A DNA stretch of 64,000 nt. Source: Ruminococcaceae bacterium UBA5295. Lineage in GTDB: Bacteria; Bacillota; Clostridia; Oscillospirales; Acutalibacteraceae. The first letter of the stretch is position 1; every line of letters starts with the position of its first letter. The notes under the pieces were generated by a model. That model was not told the origin of the DNA, ran no database searches, and saw only the letters and a program-made list of their open reading frames with translations. A program made the translations under genes and the position numbers. The stretch is taken from positions 34,923-98,922 of the forward strand of contig DHSD01000030.1 of NCBI GenBank assembly GCA_002411365.1, in the 5' to 3' direction. Below are positions 45,419 through 53,250 of this stretch, piece after piece.

Positions 45419-46637
45419 ATCCGGTCTTCTCTTCCTTCCCGTCTATCGTACAGTTTAAAGCACCATCTGAAAACCGCACTGTGATTTTTTCATCTTTGCT
45501 GACATTATGTGCCATTGAAACCGGCTTGCCGGCCTCGTCGAATACGGCAGCATATCCGCGGGAGAGCACTGCCAGCGGGCTTAGCGCATTAAGCCTGCCC
45601 GAAATACCTGAAAGCTTCACTTTTGCCGATTCAGCCTTTTGAGCGACCGTACCATTTAGCGCTTCCACGAGCCTGTCGACATGCTCCCGGCGCAGTTCAA
45701 TGCTTTCAAACGGGCTTTTTAAAACACGTTTTTCAGTAAGCGGAACAAGTCGGTTCAGTTTGTCTGTTACTTTCTTTTCCGCAGTTTCCACCAGTCGGTG
45801 ACGCAGTGACTGCACAACTCCAAGGAGTTCAACCCTGTCCGGCACTGCAAGCTCTGCCGCTGCCGATGGAGTAGGGGCGCGCAAGTCGGCGGCAAAATCG
45901 CATATTGTAAAGTCTGTTTCATGGCCCACCGCCGATATGACAGGAATCTCAGAGGCTGCCACAGCCCTCGCTACAGGCTCTTCGTTAAACGGCCACAAAT
46001 CCTCAAGCGAACCGCCACCTCGGCCAACTATAATCACGTCCGCACATTTTCGGCGGTTCATCAGGTTAAGGGCAGCTACTATCTGCGGCGCCGCAAGTTC
46101 CCCCTGGACCTGCACAGGGCAGAAAATGACTTTGGCAAGCGGGTAGCGCCTGCCAAGTACGGTAACAATATCATGCACGGCGGCACCTGTAGGCGAGGTT
46201 ATTACACCAATTTTCTGTGGAAATTTTGGTATAGCCTTTTTACGCTCAGTTGAAAGAAGGCCTTCTTTTTCAAGTTTTGTCTTAAGCTGTTCGAAAGCAA
46301 GATTAAAGGCGCCAAGCCCTTCCGGCTGCATATCGGCGACATAAAGCTGATACTGACCTGAAACTTCATAAACGCCTACCCTTCCGCGCACTATCACCTT
46401 CATGCCGTCTTCAGGCTGAAAGCGCAAACGTGAGGCATTGCGTGCAAACATCACGGCACGTATAAGGCTTCTGCCGTCTTTCAAAGAAAAATACAAGTGG
46501 CCCGAGCGGTAATTGTCCGTAAAATTTGAAATCTCACCTGTAACAAAAACATTTACAAGATTTTCATCGCCCTCGAACTGCGACTTGATGTAAGTTGTAA
46601 GCTGCGTTACAGTCAAAACGGCAGGTCCTTCAGTCAA
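45396..46637 (-). CDS. xseA: Exodeoxyribonuclease VII large subunit
   Basis: 413 residues starting at TTG 46637 with GGGAGG 8 bases upstream. N-terminal OB fold (about 8-105, [37 protein letters not shown]), then the catalytic region with [31 protein letters not shown] and [28 protein letters not shown], followed by a coiled-coil C-terminal part. It overlaps the TsaD-like gene by 8 bases. Confidence 0.95.
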   Translation of the reverse strand: MTEGPAVLTVTQLTTYIKSQFEGDENLVNVFVTGEISNFTDNYRSGHLYFSLKDGRSLIRAVMFARNASRLRFQPEDGMKVIVRGRVGVYEVSGQYQLYVADMQPEGLGAFNLAFEQLKTKLEKEGLLSTERKKAIPKFPQKIGVITSPTGAAVHDIVTVLGRRYPLAKVIFCPVQVQGELAAPQIVAALNLMNRRKCADVIIVGRGGGSLEDLWPFNEEPVARAVAASEIPVISAVGHETDFTICDFAADLRAPTPSAAAELAVPDRVELLGVVQSLRHRLVETAEKKVTDKLNRLVPLTEKRVLKSPFESIELRREHVDRLVEALNGTVAQKAESAKVKLSGISGRLNALSPLAVLSRGYAAVFDEAGKPVSMAHNVSKDEKITVRFSDGALNCTIDGKEEKTGYEQKNDV

Positions 46638-47565
46638 TAGGGATTCCTCCCTTCAGCGCTGCGAGCACGGCAATTCCGGCAGCGTTGTCCGCTGAAAAGG
46701 CCGGTTCGGCGAAATGGGCGCCATATTTTGCCGTCATGGCTTTGCGTATTATCGAGTTGCTCATTACACCGCCGGCAAAAATTAACGGAATATCACCGTA
46801 CTTATTTTTAAGCGAACCTGCCATTCCATCAAGTGCCGCAAGGATGGACTGCAGGCAATACGCGGCAGTATCCTCTTTTGGTATACCCTCATTTACCATA
46901 CCGCGGCACTTGTTCTCAATACCTGAAAGCGAGCAGTCAGAGCCTTTAAGACATGGCCGGATATTAAATTCTTTTTGAGACTTAATGGCAAGCTTTTCAA
47001 GTTCAGGCCCTGCTGGGAATTGCAGGCCAAGCATTACACCAACTCTGTCTACCGCTTGTCCAGCTTTCAGGTCAAGGGAACGGGCGACGATTTCTGTCGA
47101 AAAAATACCGCTTTTCTCCGGCTTGCAGATGACTGCCTCCGTTGTCCCTCCTGACACGTGAAATGCAATAAAACGCTGCTTTAGCAGTTCAAGGCGGCCT
47201 GCCGAATACAGCGCTGCAGCAATATGCCCCTGCTGGTGAGAAAAAGCATAGAGTGGGACATTGAGTGCGAGGGAAACAGCTTTTGCCGATGCCATGCCCG
47301 CAAGAAAGCACGGCATATATGAACCTTCCATGCTGCGCGGGCGGTCTGAAACTCCAACAACCGAAATCGACGAGCCGCTAAACGGAAGTTTTTTGAGCAC
47401 TTCTGGCAGCTGCCTAACGTGGTGGAATACTGAGTCGCTCTGGCGCAGGCCAACTTCTCCGGCCTTTACAGGAAGCAGCTTTTTGCTCTGAAACATTTTT
47501 CCATCGCGCAGCAGCGCGGATGATGTTGTATAGTTGCTTGTGTCAATACCAAGGGCATCAGGCAT
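46630..47565 (-). CDS. TsaD/Kae1-like paralogue (ASKHA fold), role unknown
   Basis: 311 residues from ATG 47565, which overlaps the nusB stop and has AGGTGA 5 bases upstream. The ASKHA start LGIDTSNYTTSSALL and the metal-ligand pattern of TsaD survive: His110 and His114 in FSHQQGHIAAAL and Asp293 in FSADNAAGIAVL, plus VSGGTTEAV. It is shorter and more divergent than TsaD (about 335-340). Clostridia often carry such a paralogue in this locus as I recall, besides true TsaD. It may act on tRNA or be a regulatory relative; the function is unknown. Confidence 0.8.
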   Translation of the reverse strand: MPDALGIDTSNYTTSSALLRDGKMFQSKKLLPVKAGEVGLRQSDSVFHHVRQLPEVLKKLPFSGSSISVVGVSDRPRSMEGSYMPCFLAGMASAKAVSLALNVPLYAFSHQQGHIAAALYSAGRLELLKQRFIAFHVSGGTTEAVICKPEKSGIFSTEIVARSLDLKAGQAVDRVGVMLGLQFPAGPELEKLAIKSQKEFNIRPCLKGSDCSLSGIENKCRGMVNEGIPKEDTAAYCLQSILAALDGMAGSLKNKYGDIPLIFAGGVMSNSIIRKAMTAKYGAHFAEPAFSADNAAGIAVLAALKGGIPID

Positions 47566-47965
47566 CTTTTTCACCTATATCTTTTGCCGCAGAACCAAGA
47601 ACGCCGTTTATAAACGGAGCATCTTCGGCACCGCCGTATTTTTTTGCAAGGTTTACAGCTTCATTTATAGACACGCTTACCGGAATATCAGGCTCGAATT
47701 TCATTTCATAAAGCGCAAGCCGCAAAAGGGAAAGCGAGACTTTCGAAAGGCGGTTCATCGTCCAACCGCGTATATATTTCGTAATTGCTTCGTCAAGGAC
47801 TTTCTCTTTGCTTTCGACACCCGACGCTACATGATCCGCAAACTCTTCAATGCGGACATTTTCAGATGTTTCGGCCGCGTCAATGATAGAAGCAGTGTTC
47901 TCATGGCTGATGCTCCGCTCAAAAATCAGGATAAATGCCTGTTCCCGCGATTTTCTTCGATTCAT
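47558..47965 (-). CDS. nusB: Transcription antitermination factor NusB
   Basis: 135 residues from ATG 47965 (GGGGGAAG upstream). MNRRKSREQAFILIFERS, then YIRGWTMNRLSKVSLSLLRLALYEM and VSINEAVNLAKKYGGAEDAPFINGVLGSA are typical NusB. It binds boxA RNA with S10 for rRNA antitermination. An intrinsic-terminator hairpin sits about 20 bases before its start, and a good promoter lies upstream of that hairpin, suggesting attenuation of nusB. Confidence 0.94.
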   Translation of the reverse strand: MNRRKSREQAFILIFERSISHENTASIIDAAETSENVRIEEFADHVASGVESKEKVLDEAITKYIRGWTMNRLSKVSLSLLRLALYEMKFEPDIPVSVSINEAVNLAKKYGGAEDAPFINGVLGSAAKDIGEKDA

Positions 47966-47984
47966 AAACTTCCCCCGTATCATG

Positions 47985-48012
47985 AAAAAGGCCCTCCAAC
48001 CTTGTGGAGGGC
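47985..48012 (-). terminator. Intrinsic terminator in the nusB leader / after spoIIIAH
   Basis: GCCCTCCA / TGGAGGGC perfect 8-base stem with a 6-base loop, then CTTTTT on the minus strand. It may end the spoIIIA operon, attenuate nusB, or both. Confidence 0.88.
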
Positions 48013-48043
48013 TATAAAAACCTGTTCAAACTTCCACGGAGTT

Positions 48044-48071
48044 ATTATACCACATTTCAGTGCAAACACAA
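48044..48071 (-). promoter_or_regulatory. Candidate nusB promoter upstream of the leader terminator
   Basis: Minus strand TTGTGT (48071-48066), 16 bases, then TATAAT (48049-48044) preceded by TGG, i.e. an extended -10. The predicted start is near 48037, giving a leader of about 70 bases that contains the terminator. Confidence 0.55.
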
Positions 48072-48146
48072 CTATATATAGCCAATAACCTTACGAAACA
48101 TAAAAAGTATCCGGCATGTTTCAGAGCGCGCACTCGTTTATTGTGC

Positions 48147-48761
48147 CTATGTGCGTTCAATCACTCTTATCTTGTCGTATGAAAGTCCCGTCTGGCTCGA
48201 AACAACATCCTGCACGACAGCCGCGTCTTTCTGTGAAAGCTTTTTTGTCTTTATGATTGCACTGCATTGGTTATTATTCAGCGTTACAACGCAGTCTGGA
48301 TATCCCTTTGCTTTTATCAGCGTCTCAATGTCGGCTTCCTTTAGAATGTCCTGTGTAATCATAGCAGCTTTTGCGACTGCCTCTTTCTTGAGAGTCGTGT
48401 TTGAACTTGTGTCTTTAAGCACTTTTGAGATTTCCTCTTTTGCTTCGTCATGCGCTTTCTGCCTTGTTAGCCTTGCAGTGCTGAAATATTCGTCTGCGCT
48501 TGCAGCTGTTTTTTGAGACAATGCAGGCACGGAGGATAATTTCTTCCCTGAAGCAGCCGCAGAGTTGCTTCTACCGGAGACAGCACTCCCGTTTACAAGC
48601 AGCGTCTGGCCATACTGCCTGTCAGTCCCTGAAGCTACTGCCTGTGTTGCCGGAAGTTTTGCATTGCCGCCATTGCCCGAAAACGCCCAATTTAGATATA
48701 CAGCTGCGCCAAGTGCGACTACAAGCGTTGCAAGCACAAGCTGCCGTTTGCCAACTGCCAT
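48147..48761 (-). CDS. spoIIIAH: Stage III sporulation protein AH
   Basis: 204 residues from ATG 48761 (AGGGGG 9 bases upstream). One N-terminal membrane helix (about 6-24, LVLATLVVALGAAVYLNWAF), a low-complexity Ser/Ala region, a helical stretch and a C-terminal YscJ/FliF-like ring-building domain (about 130-204). In the family SpoIIIAH binds forespore SpoIIQ to form the A-Q channel. It is the last gene of the spoIIIA operon and is followed by a terminator. Confidence 0.92.
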   Translation of the reverse strand: MAVGKRQLVLATLVVALGAAVYLNWAFSGNGGNAKLPATQAVASGTDRQYGQTLLVNGSAVSGRSNSAAASGKKLSSVPALSQKTAASADEYFSTARLTRQKAHDEAKEEISKVLKDTSSNTTLKKEAVAKAAMITQDILKEADIETLIKAKGYPDCVVTLNNNQCSAIIKTKKLSQKDAAVVQDVVSSQTGLSYDKIRVIERT

Positions 48762-48781
48762 AAATCGATGCCCCCTGATTT

Positions 48782-49387
48782 TTATTTTTTTGCCTTTATA
48801 ACGCAAACCCGCACTGATGTAATGTGCATTGCTGTTGTGACAACATCTGTTATCTCCTGTTGCACACTCGGGTCGCCCCCGCCGTCACAAACAACTACTA
48901 CGCCCTTTATGACCGGCTGTATCTCGGTCACCTGAAGTGCCCTTTCAGAACCGTCGCTGTCTTTTACAAGAAGATAGCTCGTTTCATCTGTGTTATTCGT
49001 TTCCTGCCTACCGGCACCGCTTGCCGCATTTTCACTCGTCTGCTGGTCATTTGTCTTTTCCTGCGTAGCATAAATATCCTGTGATGTCTGCTCAAGTGTC
49101 ACCATCACTTTTACATTTCCGGCGCCGTCGATCTGTGAAATGATTCCGGAAAGTTTCTCTTCCATCTGTTTTTCATACTCTTCTGCCGTAAGTACCGCTT
49201 TTGCCGGTGAAGAAGATGAAGATGCAGAAGGCTGCGCGCCGCAGCTCCTAAAATTTTCAGAAAGGACTATCAGTATTATGCCTGCTATGCCCGCAACCAA
49301 AACAATTTTGCGGTAAGTATCATTCTCGGCCAGTTTTTGGAACATTCCTTTTGCTTTTTTCTTTTCTTTCCTTTGCTCAGCCGGCAT
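48782..49387 (-). CDS. spoIIIAG: Stage III sporulation protein AG
   Basis: 201 residues from ATG 49387 (GGAGG 9 bases upstream; the longer open frame is antisense/overlap). One membrane helix (about 27-46), then an extracytoplasmic ring domain: EEYEKQMEEKLSGIISQIDGAGNVKVMVTLE and QPVIKGVVVVCDGGGDPSVQQEITD. In the family SpoIIIAG forms a large ring in the mother-cell side of the channel. It overlaps spoIIIAF by 11 bases. Confidence 0.92.
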   Translation of the reverse strand: MPAEQRKEKKKAKGMFQKLAENDTYRKIVLVAGIAGIILIVLSENFRSCGAQPSASSSSSPAKAVLTAEEYEKQMEEKLSGIISQIDGAGNVKVMVTLEQTSQDIYATQEKTNDQQTSENAASGAGRQETNNTDETSYLLVKDSDGSERALQVTEIQPVIKGVVVVCDGGGDPSVQQEITDVVTTAMHITSVRVCVIKAKK

Positions 49388-49859
49388 TTGAAATAACCTC
49401 CGTTTTAAGGCCAAGTTGCTTTTGCAGATATTCCTGTGCTGCCTGTCTGTCTGCGGCGCTTTTGCTCTCCAGCCTGACAACCACTTTACTAATTGATATG
49501 CGGCCGTCACTGTTTGTATCCATAACCATCTTAACATTTTTGCATTTAAGGTTTATCTTGCCGAGCTGCGATGTAACAAGGTTTGAAATGCTTTTTTGCG
49601 CTTCCTCTTCCATCTGCCCACTGACAGTCGATTCCAGCATGCTGCTTTCGGTCTTACCGCTGCAGGAACTGTCCGCCATATTAACTTTTATCTGAGGGAC
49701 AATTTTTGAAATTGGCGCGATTATGACACATATCATAAATGCGCCGACAACAAATTTGCCCATGTGCTCCATAGTGCCGGCTGGAAGGAGACTTTGGGCA
49801 AGTGAAGCTGCAAGTGCAGCAAGGCATATAACGAGTGTCCACTGCTGCATTTCCTTCAT
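49377..49859 (-). CDS. spoIIIAF: Stage III sporulation protein AF
   Basis: 160 residues from ATG 49859 (AGGAGG upstream). Two N-terminal membrane segments (about 8-24 and 33-52) and an extracytoplasmic ring-like domain (about 85-160) of the SpoIIIAF type with KVVRLESKSAADRQAAQEYLQKQ. It is weakly conserved, so identification draws on operon position between AE and AG as well as topology. It overlaps AE by 4 bases. Confidence 0.88.
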   Translation of the reverse strand: MKEMQQWTLVICLAALAASLAQSLLPAGTMEHMGKFVVGAFMICVIIAPISKIVPQIKVNMADSSCSGKTESSMLESTVSGQMEEEAQKSISNLVTSQLGKINLKCKNVKMVMDTNSDGRISISKVVVRLESKSAADRQAAQEYLQKQLGLKTEVISNAG

Positions 49860-51028
49860 GATGCACCTCCTATCACAAGCATCACAACCGTTGAGATAAT
49901 GAGAATTGCCATACAGCAAAGGAGGATAGCAAGCATTGTTGAAAGAACATCCGATGACGCTTTAAGGAGGCCTGTCATTCCATCCAACTCAAACATCTGG
50001 CTTATCCCTGAGCACAGCATAAGCGTAAGCATCATTAAAATGCACTCCGCAAGAACCGGCATAAAAAGGAAAAGCCCGGCTAAAAGCCCAAAGGCACCTA
50101 CACCCGACTTAAGCATTTTTACACATCCGTTTATAGTGTTCAGCGCTTCGCCAAGGGCATTCCCCACAATCGGCACAAAACTACTTACAACAAATTTTGC
50201 CGCTTTCGTACCGGTACTGTCCTGAGCTGCGGCAACGAATGAATGCATTGTGACAAGGCCTGTGAAAAGCGTCATTGCAAGCCCCATAAGCCATTTGACC
50301 GCCTTGTTCATGACATTGCATAGCCCGCCAAGCTTTATTGAAGGAGAAACAGCAGAAACAATTGACATTGCAAGGAAAATATTCATCATCGGGACAAGGG
50401 CTTTTGCTGCAAAAACAGAAATCACATTTCCTGCAGCTACCATAAGCAGATGATAAGATCCAGCCGAAGCGGCCTGCCCTGCCGCAGCCATTACAGCCAC
50501 AAGCACTGGAACGCATGCAAGCAGAAAGTCTGCGGAAGCTTTAATCACCTGTGCTGCGTCTGAAATGCATACTACAATCGGCTTGACCACAATGGTGCAT
50601 ATACAAAGCGTGCCTACCATCTCCATAACTCCGCCAAGCGGCTTCTCCCCAAAAGAAAGTTTCAGGCCGTCAATAAGCGCACACAGCAGTATTACCGCAA
50701 TTACTGAAGCCAAAATATGCAGTGGGTTCTTTGCCTTGCCAGTAAAAACATCTAATATGCGTTGGAAGTAATTTTGCGGCGTTATAGATGAAATTGTATT
50801 CCAGTCTGAGTTATCCACACCAAGCTCACTAAGTATTTTTCTTGTTTCATCCGGCAGTTTAGACGGCAGCCTATCAGCTCCGCTTTTTTCCGCCTGTTCT
50901 TTATAGTACTGGCTATACTGCGGTGACGCATTTTCGGAAGAAGGCGTAACTGTTTCCGCAAAAGCTGCCATGTGTAGAAAAAGTGTGGAAACTATCAGCA
51001 GTAGAAAACAGGCTGTCTTTTTCTTCAT
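49856..51028 (-). CDS. spoIIIAE: Stage III sporulation protein AE
   Basis: 390 residues with an N-terminal signal sequence (about 5-24) and roughly eight membrane segments from residue 105. LGEALNTINGCVKMLKSGVGAFGLLAG is a recognisable SpoIIIAE stretch. It is the main polytopic membrane component of the A-Q complex. AAAGGA lies before the ATG. Confidence 0.94.
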   Translation of the reverse strand: MKKKTACFLLLIVSTLFLHMAAFAETVTPSSENASPQYSQYYKEQAEKSGADRLPSKLPDETRKILSELGVDNSDWNTISSITPQNYFQRILDVFTGKAKNPLHILASVIAVILLCALIDGLKLSFGEKPLGGVMEMVGTLCICTIVVKPIVVCISDAAQVIKASADFLLACVPVLVAVMAAAGQAASAGSYHLLMVAAGNVISVFAAKALVPMMNIFLAMSIVSAVSPSIKLGGLCNVMNKAVKWLMGLAMTLFTGLVTMHSFVAAAQDSTGTKAAKFVVSSFVPIVGNALGEALNTINGCVKMLKSGVGAFGLLAGLFLFMPVLAECILMMLTLMLCSGISQMFELDGMTGLLKASSDVLSTMLAILLCCMAILIISTVVMLVIGGAS

Positions 51029-51046
51029 TGCTTTTCTTTCCTTTTC

Positions 51047-51436
51047 TTATCCTTTTATAAGCCCTTTAGCCGTCTGGGCAATCTTTTCAAAAAGCGGAAG
51101 TGCAAGAGCAATAATAGTAAGTTTTCCAGCCAGTTCCACATTAGAGGCGAGCGCATTTTCCCCAGCATCACGGCACGCGTCAGAGGCAAACTGCGCAAGG
51201 AAACATATGCCTATAGTTTTGAAAAGGATAAGCGCATATTCTGATGACAGGCCGGCTGAAGACAGCAGTGTGCTGATTTGGCGGATTGCAGGCGAAATGC
51301 TGAAGAAAACGCTGAAAAGTATGACAGCGCCAGCCGCAATGCTTACAAGTATGGCATATTCTTGATGATAGCGGCGCAGCATAGCCGCTATCACGGCGGC
51401 ACATATCGCCGCTCCAGCAATACCTACGATATTCAT
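51047..51436 (-). CDS. spoIIIAD: Stage III sporulation protein AD
   Basis: 129 residues, about four membrane segments (MNIVGIAGAAICAAVIAAMLRRYHQEYAIL...). SpoIIIAC/AD family; in the family it is a small membrane component of the export-apparatus-like part. It begins 3 bases after spoIIIAC and lacks a strong ribosome site, implying coupling. Confidence 0.92.
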   Translation of the reverse strand: MNIVGIAGAAICAAVIAAMLRRYHQEYAILVSIAAGAVILFSVFFSISPAIRQISTLLSSAGLSSEYALILFKTIGICFLAQFASDACRDAGENALASNVELAGKLTIIALALPLFEKIAQTAKGLIKG

Positions 51437-51439
51437 CTT

Positions 51440-51634
51440 CTAAAGTCCGAAAATGGATTTGATTGACTTAAAAAGGACGCCTATCTGCTGGATTATCATC
51501 ATCATTACAACTATAAGCCCTGCCAGAGTTGTCATCATGGCCTGGTCTTCCCTGCCAGAACGTATGAGGAGCTGATTCAGCACGGCAACAATAATGCCTA
51601 TGGCAGCAACCTTGAAAATCAAATCCACATTCAT
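51440..51634 (-). CDS. spoIIIAC: Stage III sporulation protein AC
   Basis: 64 residues, two membrane helices (MNVDLIFKVAAIGIIVAVLNQLL, then ALTLAGLIVV-like). The family length is 64-68. GGAGG precedes the ATG. Fits the SpoIIIAC/AD family by size, sequence and order. Confidence 0.93.
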   Translation of the reverse strand: MNVDLIFKVAAIGIIVAVLNQLLIRSGREDQAMMTTLAGLIVVMMMIIQQIGVLFKSIKSIFGL

Positions 51635-51652
51635 TTATAAACTCCTCCATTT

Positions 51653-52147
51653 TCAGCACAGAAGGATTGCTGCGGCAGTTCCACCGAACAGGCCAAGCAT
51701 TTTATATAGTTTTGCTTTTCTTCTGCGCTCCTCTTTCGCTTCATCAAGCGCCGATGACGTCAGGTTTTCGTAAAGCCTGAAATGTGCAACCTGGCCTTCT
51801 GTATCAGTTGCACCCAATCCCGCACCAAATTCTCTCAGGAGTTCCATGTCCTTTTTGCCAAACCCTTCGCAAGCAGCATACTCCGCAACGGCGCTGTTCC
51901 ACGAATCGGCAAAGCTTGTGCCAGAATTCCCGCCTGTAACATGGGAAAAAAAGCATATCCCCTCGCTGTGGTTTCTCAGCAGTGCCTCGGCCGGCATGGA
52001 TGAATATCTGATTTCAGCACGGGCTGAAGAAAGGAAACGCAGAAATGCTTCAAGTTTTTCAACCCGCAGTGACAGTTTATGCGACTCCATATACCCCGCA
52101 AGCACCCCTGCGCATATCAGGAGCAGTGAGCCTGCCAGCTTCAGCAA
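51653..52147 (-). CDS. spoIIIAB: Stage III sporulation protein AB
   Basis: 164 residues from TTG 52147 (AGGTGA 5 bases upstream); GTG 52156 is an alternative. Begins with a membrane helix (LKLAGSLLLICAGVLAGY), then a GspF-like helical domain (ESHKLSLRVEKLEAFLRFLSSARAEIRYSSMPAEALL) and a C-terminal helix. In the family it is the GspF-like partner of the SpoIIIAA ATPase. It overlaps spoIIIAA by about 70 bases, more than usual. Confidence 0.9.
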   Translation of the reverse strand: MLKLAGSLLLICAGVLAGYMESHKLSLRVEKLEAFLRFLSSARAEIRYSSMPAEALLRNHSEGICFFSHVTGGNSGTSFADSWNSAVAEYAACEGFGKKDMELLREFGAGLGATDTEGQVAHFRLYENLTSSALDEAKEERRRKAKLYKMLGLFGGTAAAILLC

Positions 52148-53099
52148 GCAAATCACCTGCCTTGTAGATTCCGTCAATTTTCCCGGGGCCGCCTGAGCCA
52201 CTCAACAAGGCAACAGATGAAAATGCACCTGTAGCAAGCAGTTCATAAGCCTGCCGCCGGTGAAGGAGTTCGCTGACGCTCCCAGCATGTATGCTCGCAA
52301 TTATGCAAACTCCGGCATTAAGGCTCTGCTCAACTGCCTTTGTTTCTTTTTCAGAGCCAATCTCGTCACAGACTATGTACTGCGGGGCAAGCGAACGCAC
52401 GGCCGTAAGAATGCCTTCCGCTTTTGGAAAACCGTCAAGCACATCGCAGCAGGTACCTATGTCATTTTGTGGTATTCCCTGAAAAGTGCCTGCTATTTCC
52501 CCGCGCTCGTCGACTATAGTAACCCTGCAGGCTGTACCGCGCATGCCGCTTGAAAGCTGGCGCGCAATGTCGCGCAGTATAGTTGTTTTCCCACTCGAAG
52601 GCGGCCCGGCAATCAAAAGCCCTCCATGCATATTCTGCTTCATAATCTGGTTTAAAAGCATGTTGGCACATCCGGGGATCTCATGCGCTATGCGTATGTT
52701 GACAGAAGAGACATATTTCATTCCCGAAACATCGCCACCATGAAAAACTGCGGTGCCGCATATGCCTGCACGATGCCCGCCGCGCATTGCGATATATCCG
52801 CTGCGAATTTCATTTTCATGGCTGTACACCGAATTTTCACACAGTATGCGAAATGTGTCTTTAATATCGCTATGCCATGCAATTACACAGCCGCCGCCGG
52901 CCGATAATGAAACAGAACCGTCTTCCATTAAAAAATACGTTTTCCCCTGGCAGCATATAGTAACCGGCCTGTTCACGCGCAGCCGAATCTCCTGTGCTTC
53001 ATGTTTTACCTTATCTGGAAGTGCAGCCAGAAAACTGCATACCCTGCCACATACGCACGCTGCGGCAGAATCGAATTTCTCTTCGCACGATGTATTCAT
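52077..53099 (-). CDS. spoIIIAA: Stage III sporulation protein AA (ATPase)
   Basis: 340 residues from ATG 53099; GTG 53102 has better spacing (8 bases) from GGAG and may be the start. A GspE/AAA-type ATPase: Walker A AGPPSSGKTT at residues 164-173, VDERGEIAG and YIVCDEIGSEKETKAVEQSL as Walker B. It powers or gates the SpoIIIA-SpoIIQ channel that keeps the forespore active after engulfment. The operon is expected under sigma-E; I found only a weak CATAATATT match, so promoter identity is unproven. Confidence 0.94.
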   Translation of the reverse strand: MNTSCEEKFDSAAACVCGRVCSFLAALPDKVKHEAQEIRLRVNRPVTICCQGKTYFLMEDGSVSLSAGGGCVIAWHSDIKDTFRILCENSVYSHENEIRSGYIAMRGGHRAGICGTAVFHGGDVSGMKYVSSVNIRIAHEIPGCANMLLNQIMKQNMHGGLLIAGPPSSGKTTILRDIARQLSSGMRGTACRVTIVDERGEIAGTFQGIPQNDIGTCCDVLDGFPKAEGILTAVRSLAPQYIVCDEIGSEKETKAVEQSLNAGVCIIASIHAGSVSELLHRRQAYELLATGAFSSVALLSGSGGPGKIDGIYKAGDLLAEAGRLTAPDMRRGACGVYGVA

Positions 53100-53177
53100 C
53101 ACCTTGTCCACTCCTTTCAAGACAATATTATGGACAAAGTCGCGGCGTTAGAACCTAAATCCAGATGAAAGGCATAA

Positions 53178-53207
53178 AAAAAGCATCCCTAAAAAAGGAT
53201 GCTTTTT
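53178..53207 (-). terminator. Intrinsic terminator after ptsI
   Basis: AAAAAGCATCC / GGATGCTTTTT perfect 11-base stem, loop of 8, A/T-rich flanks; it separates the PTS operon from spoIIIA. Confidence 0.88.
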
Positions 53208-53250
53208 AATGAGTTGGTTCTCTAAATTTTAATATAACTGTTTCCCTGCA

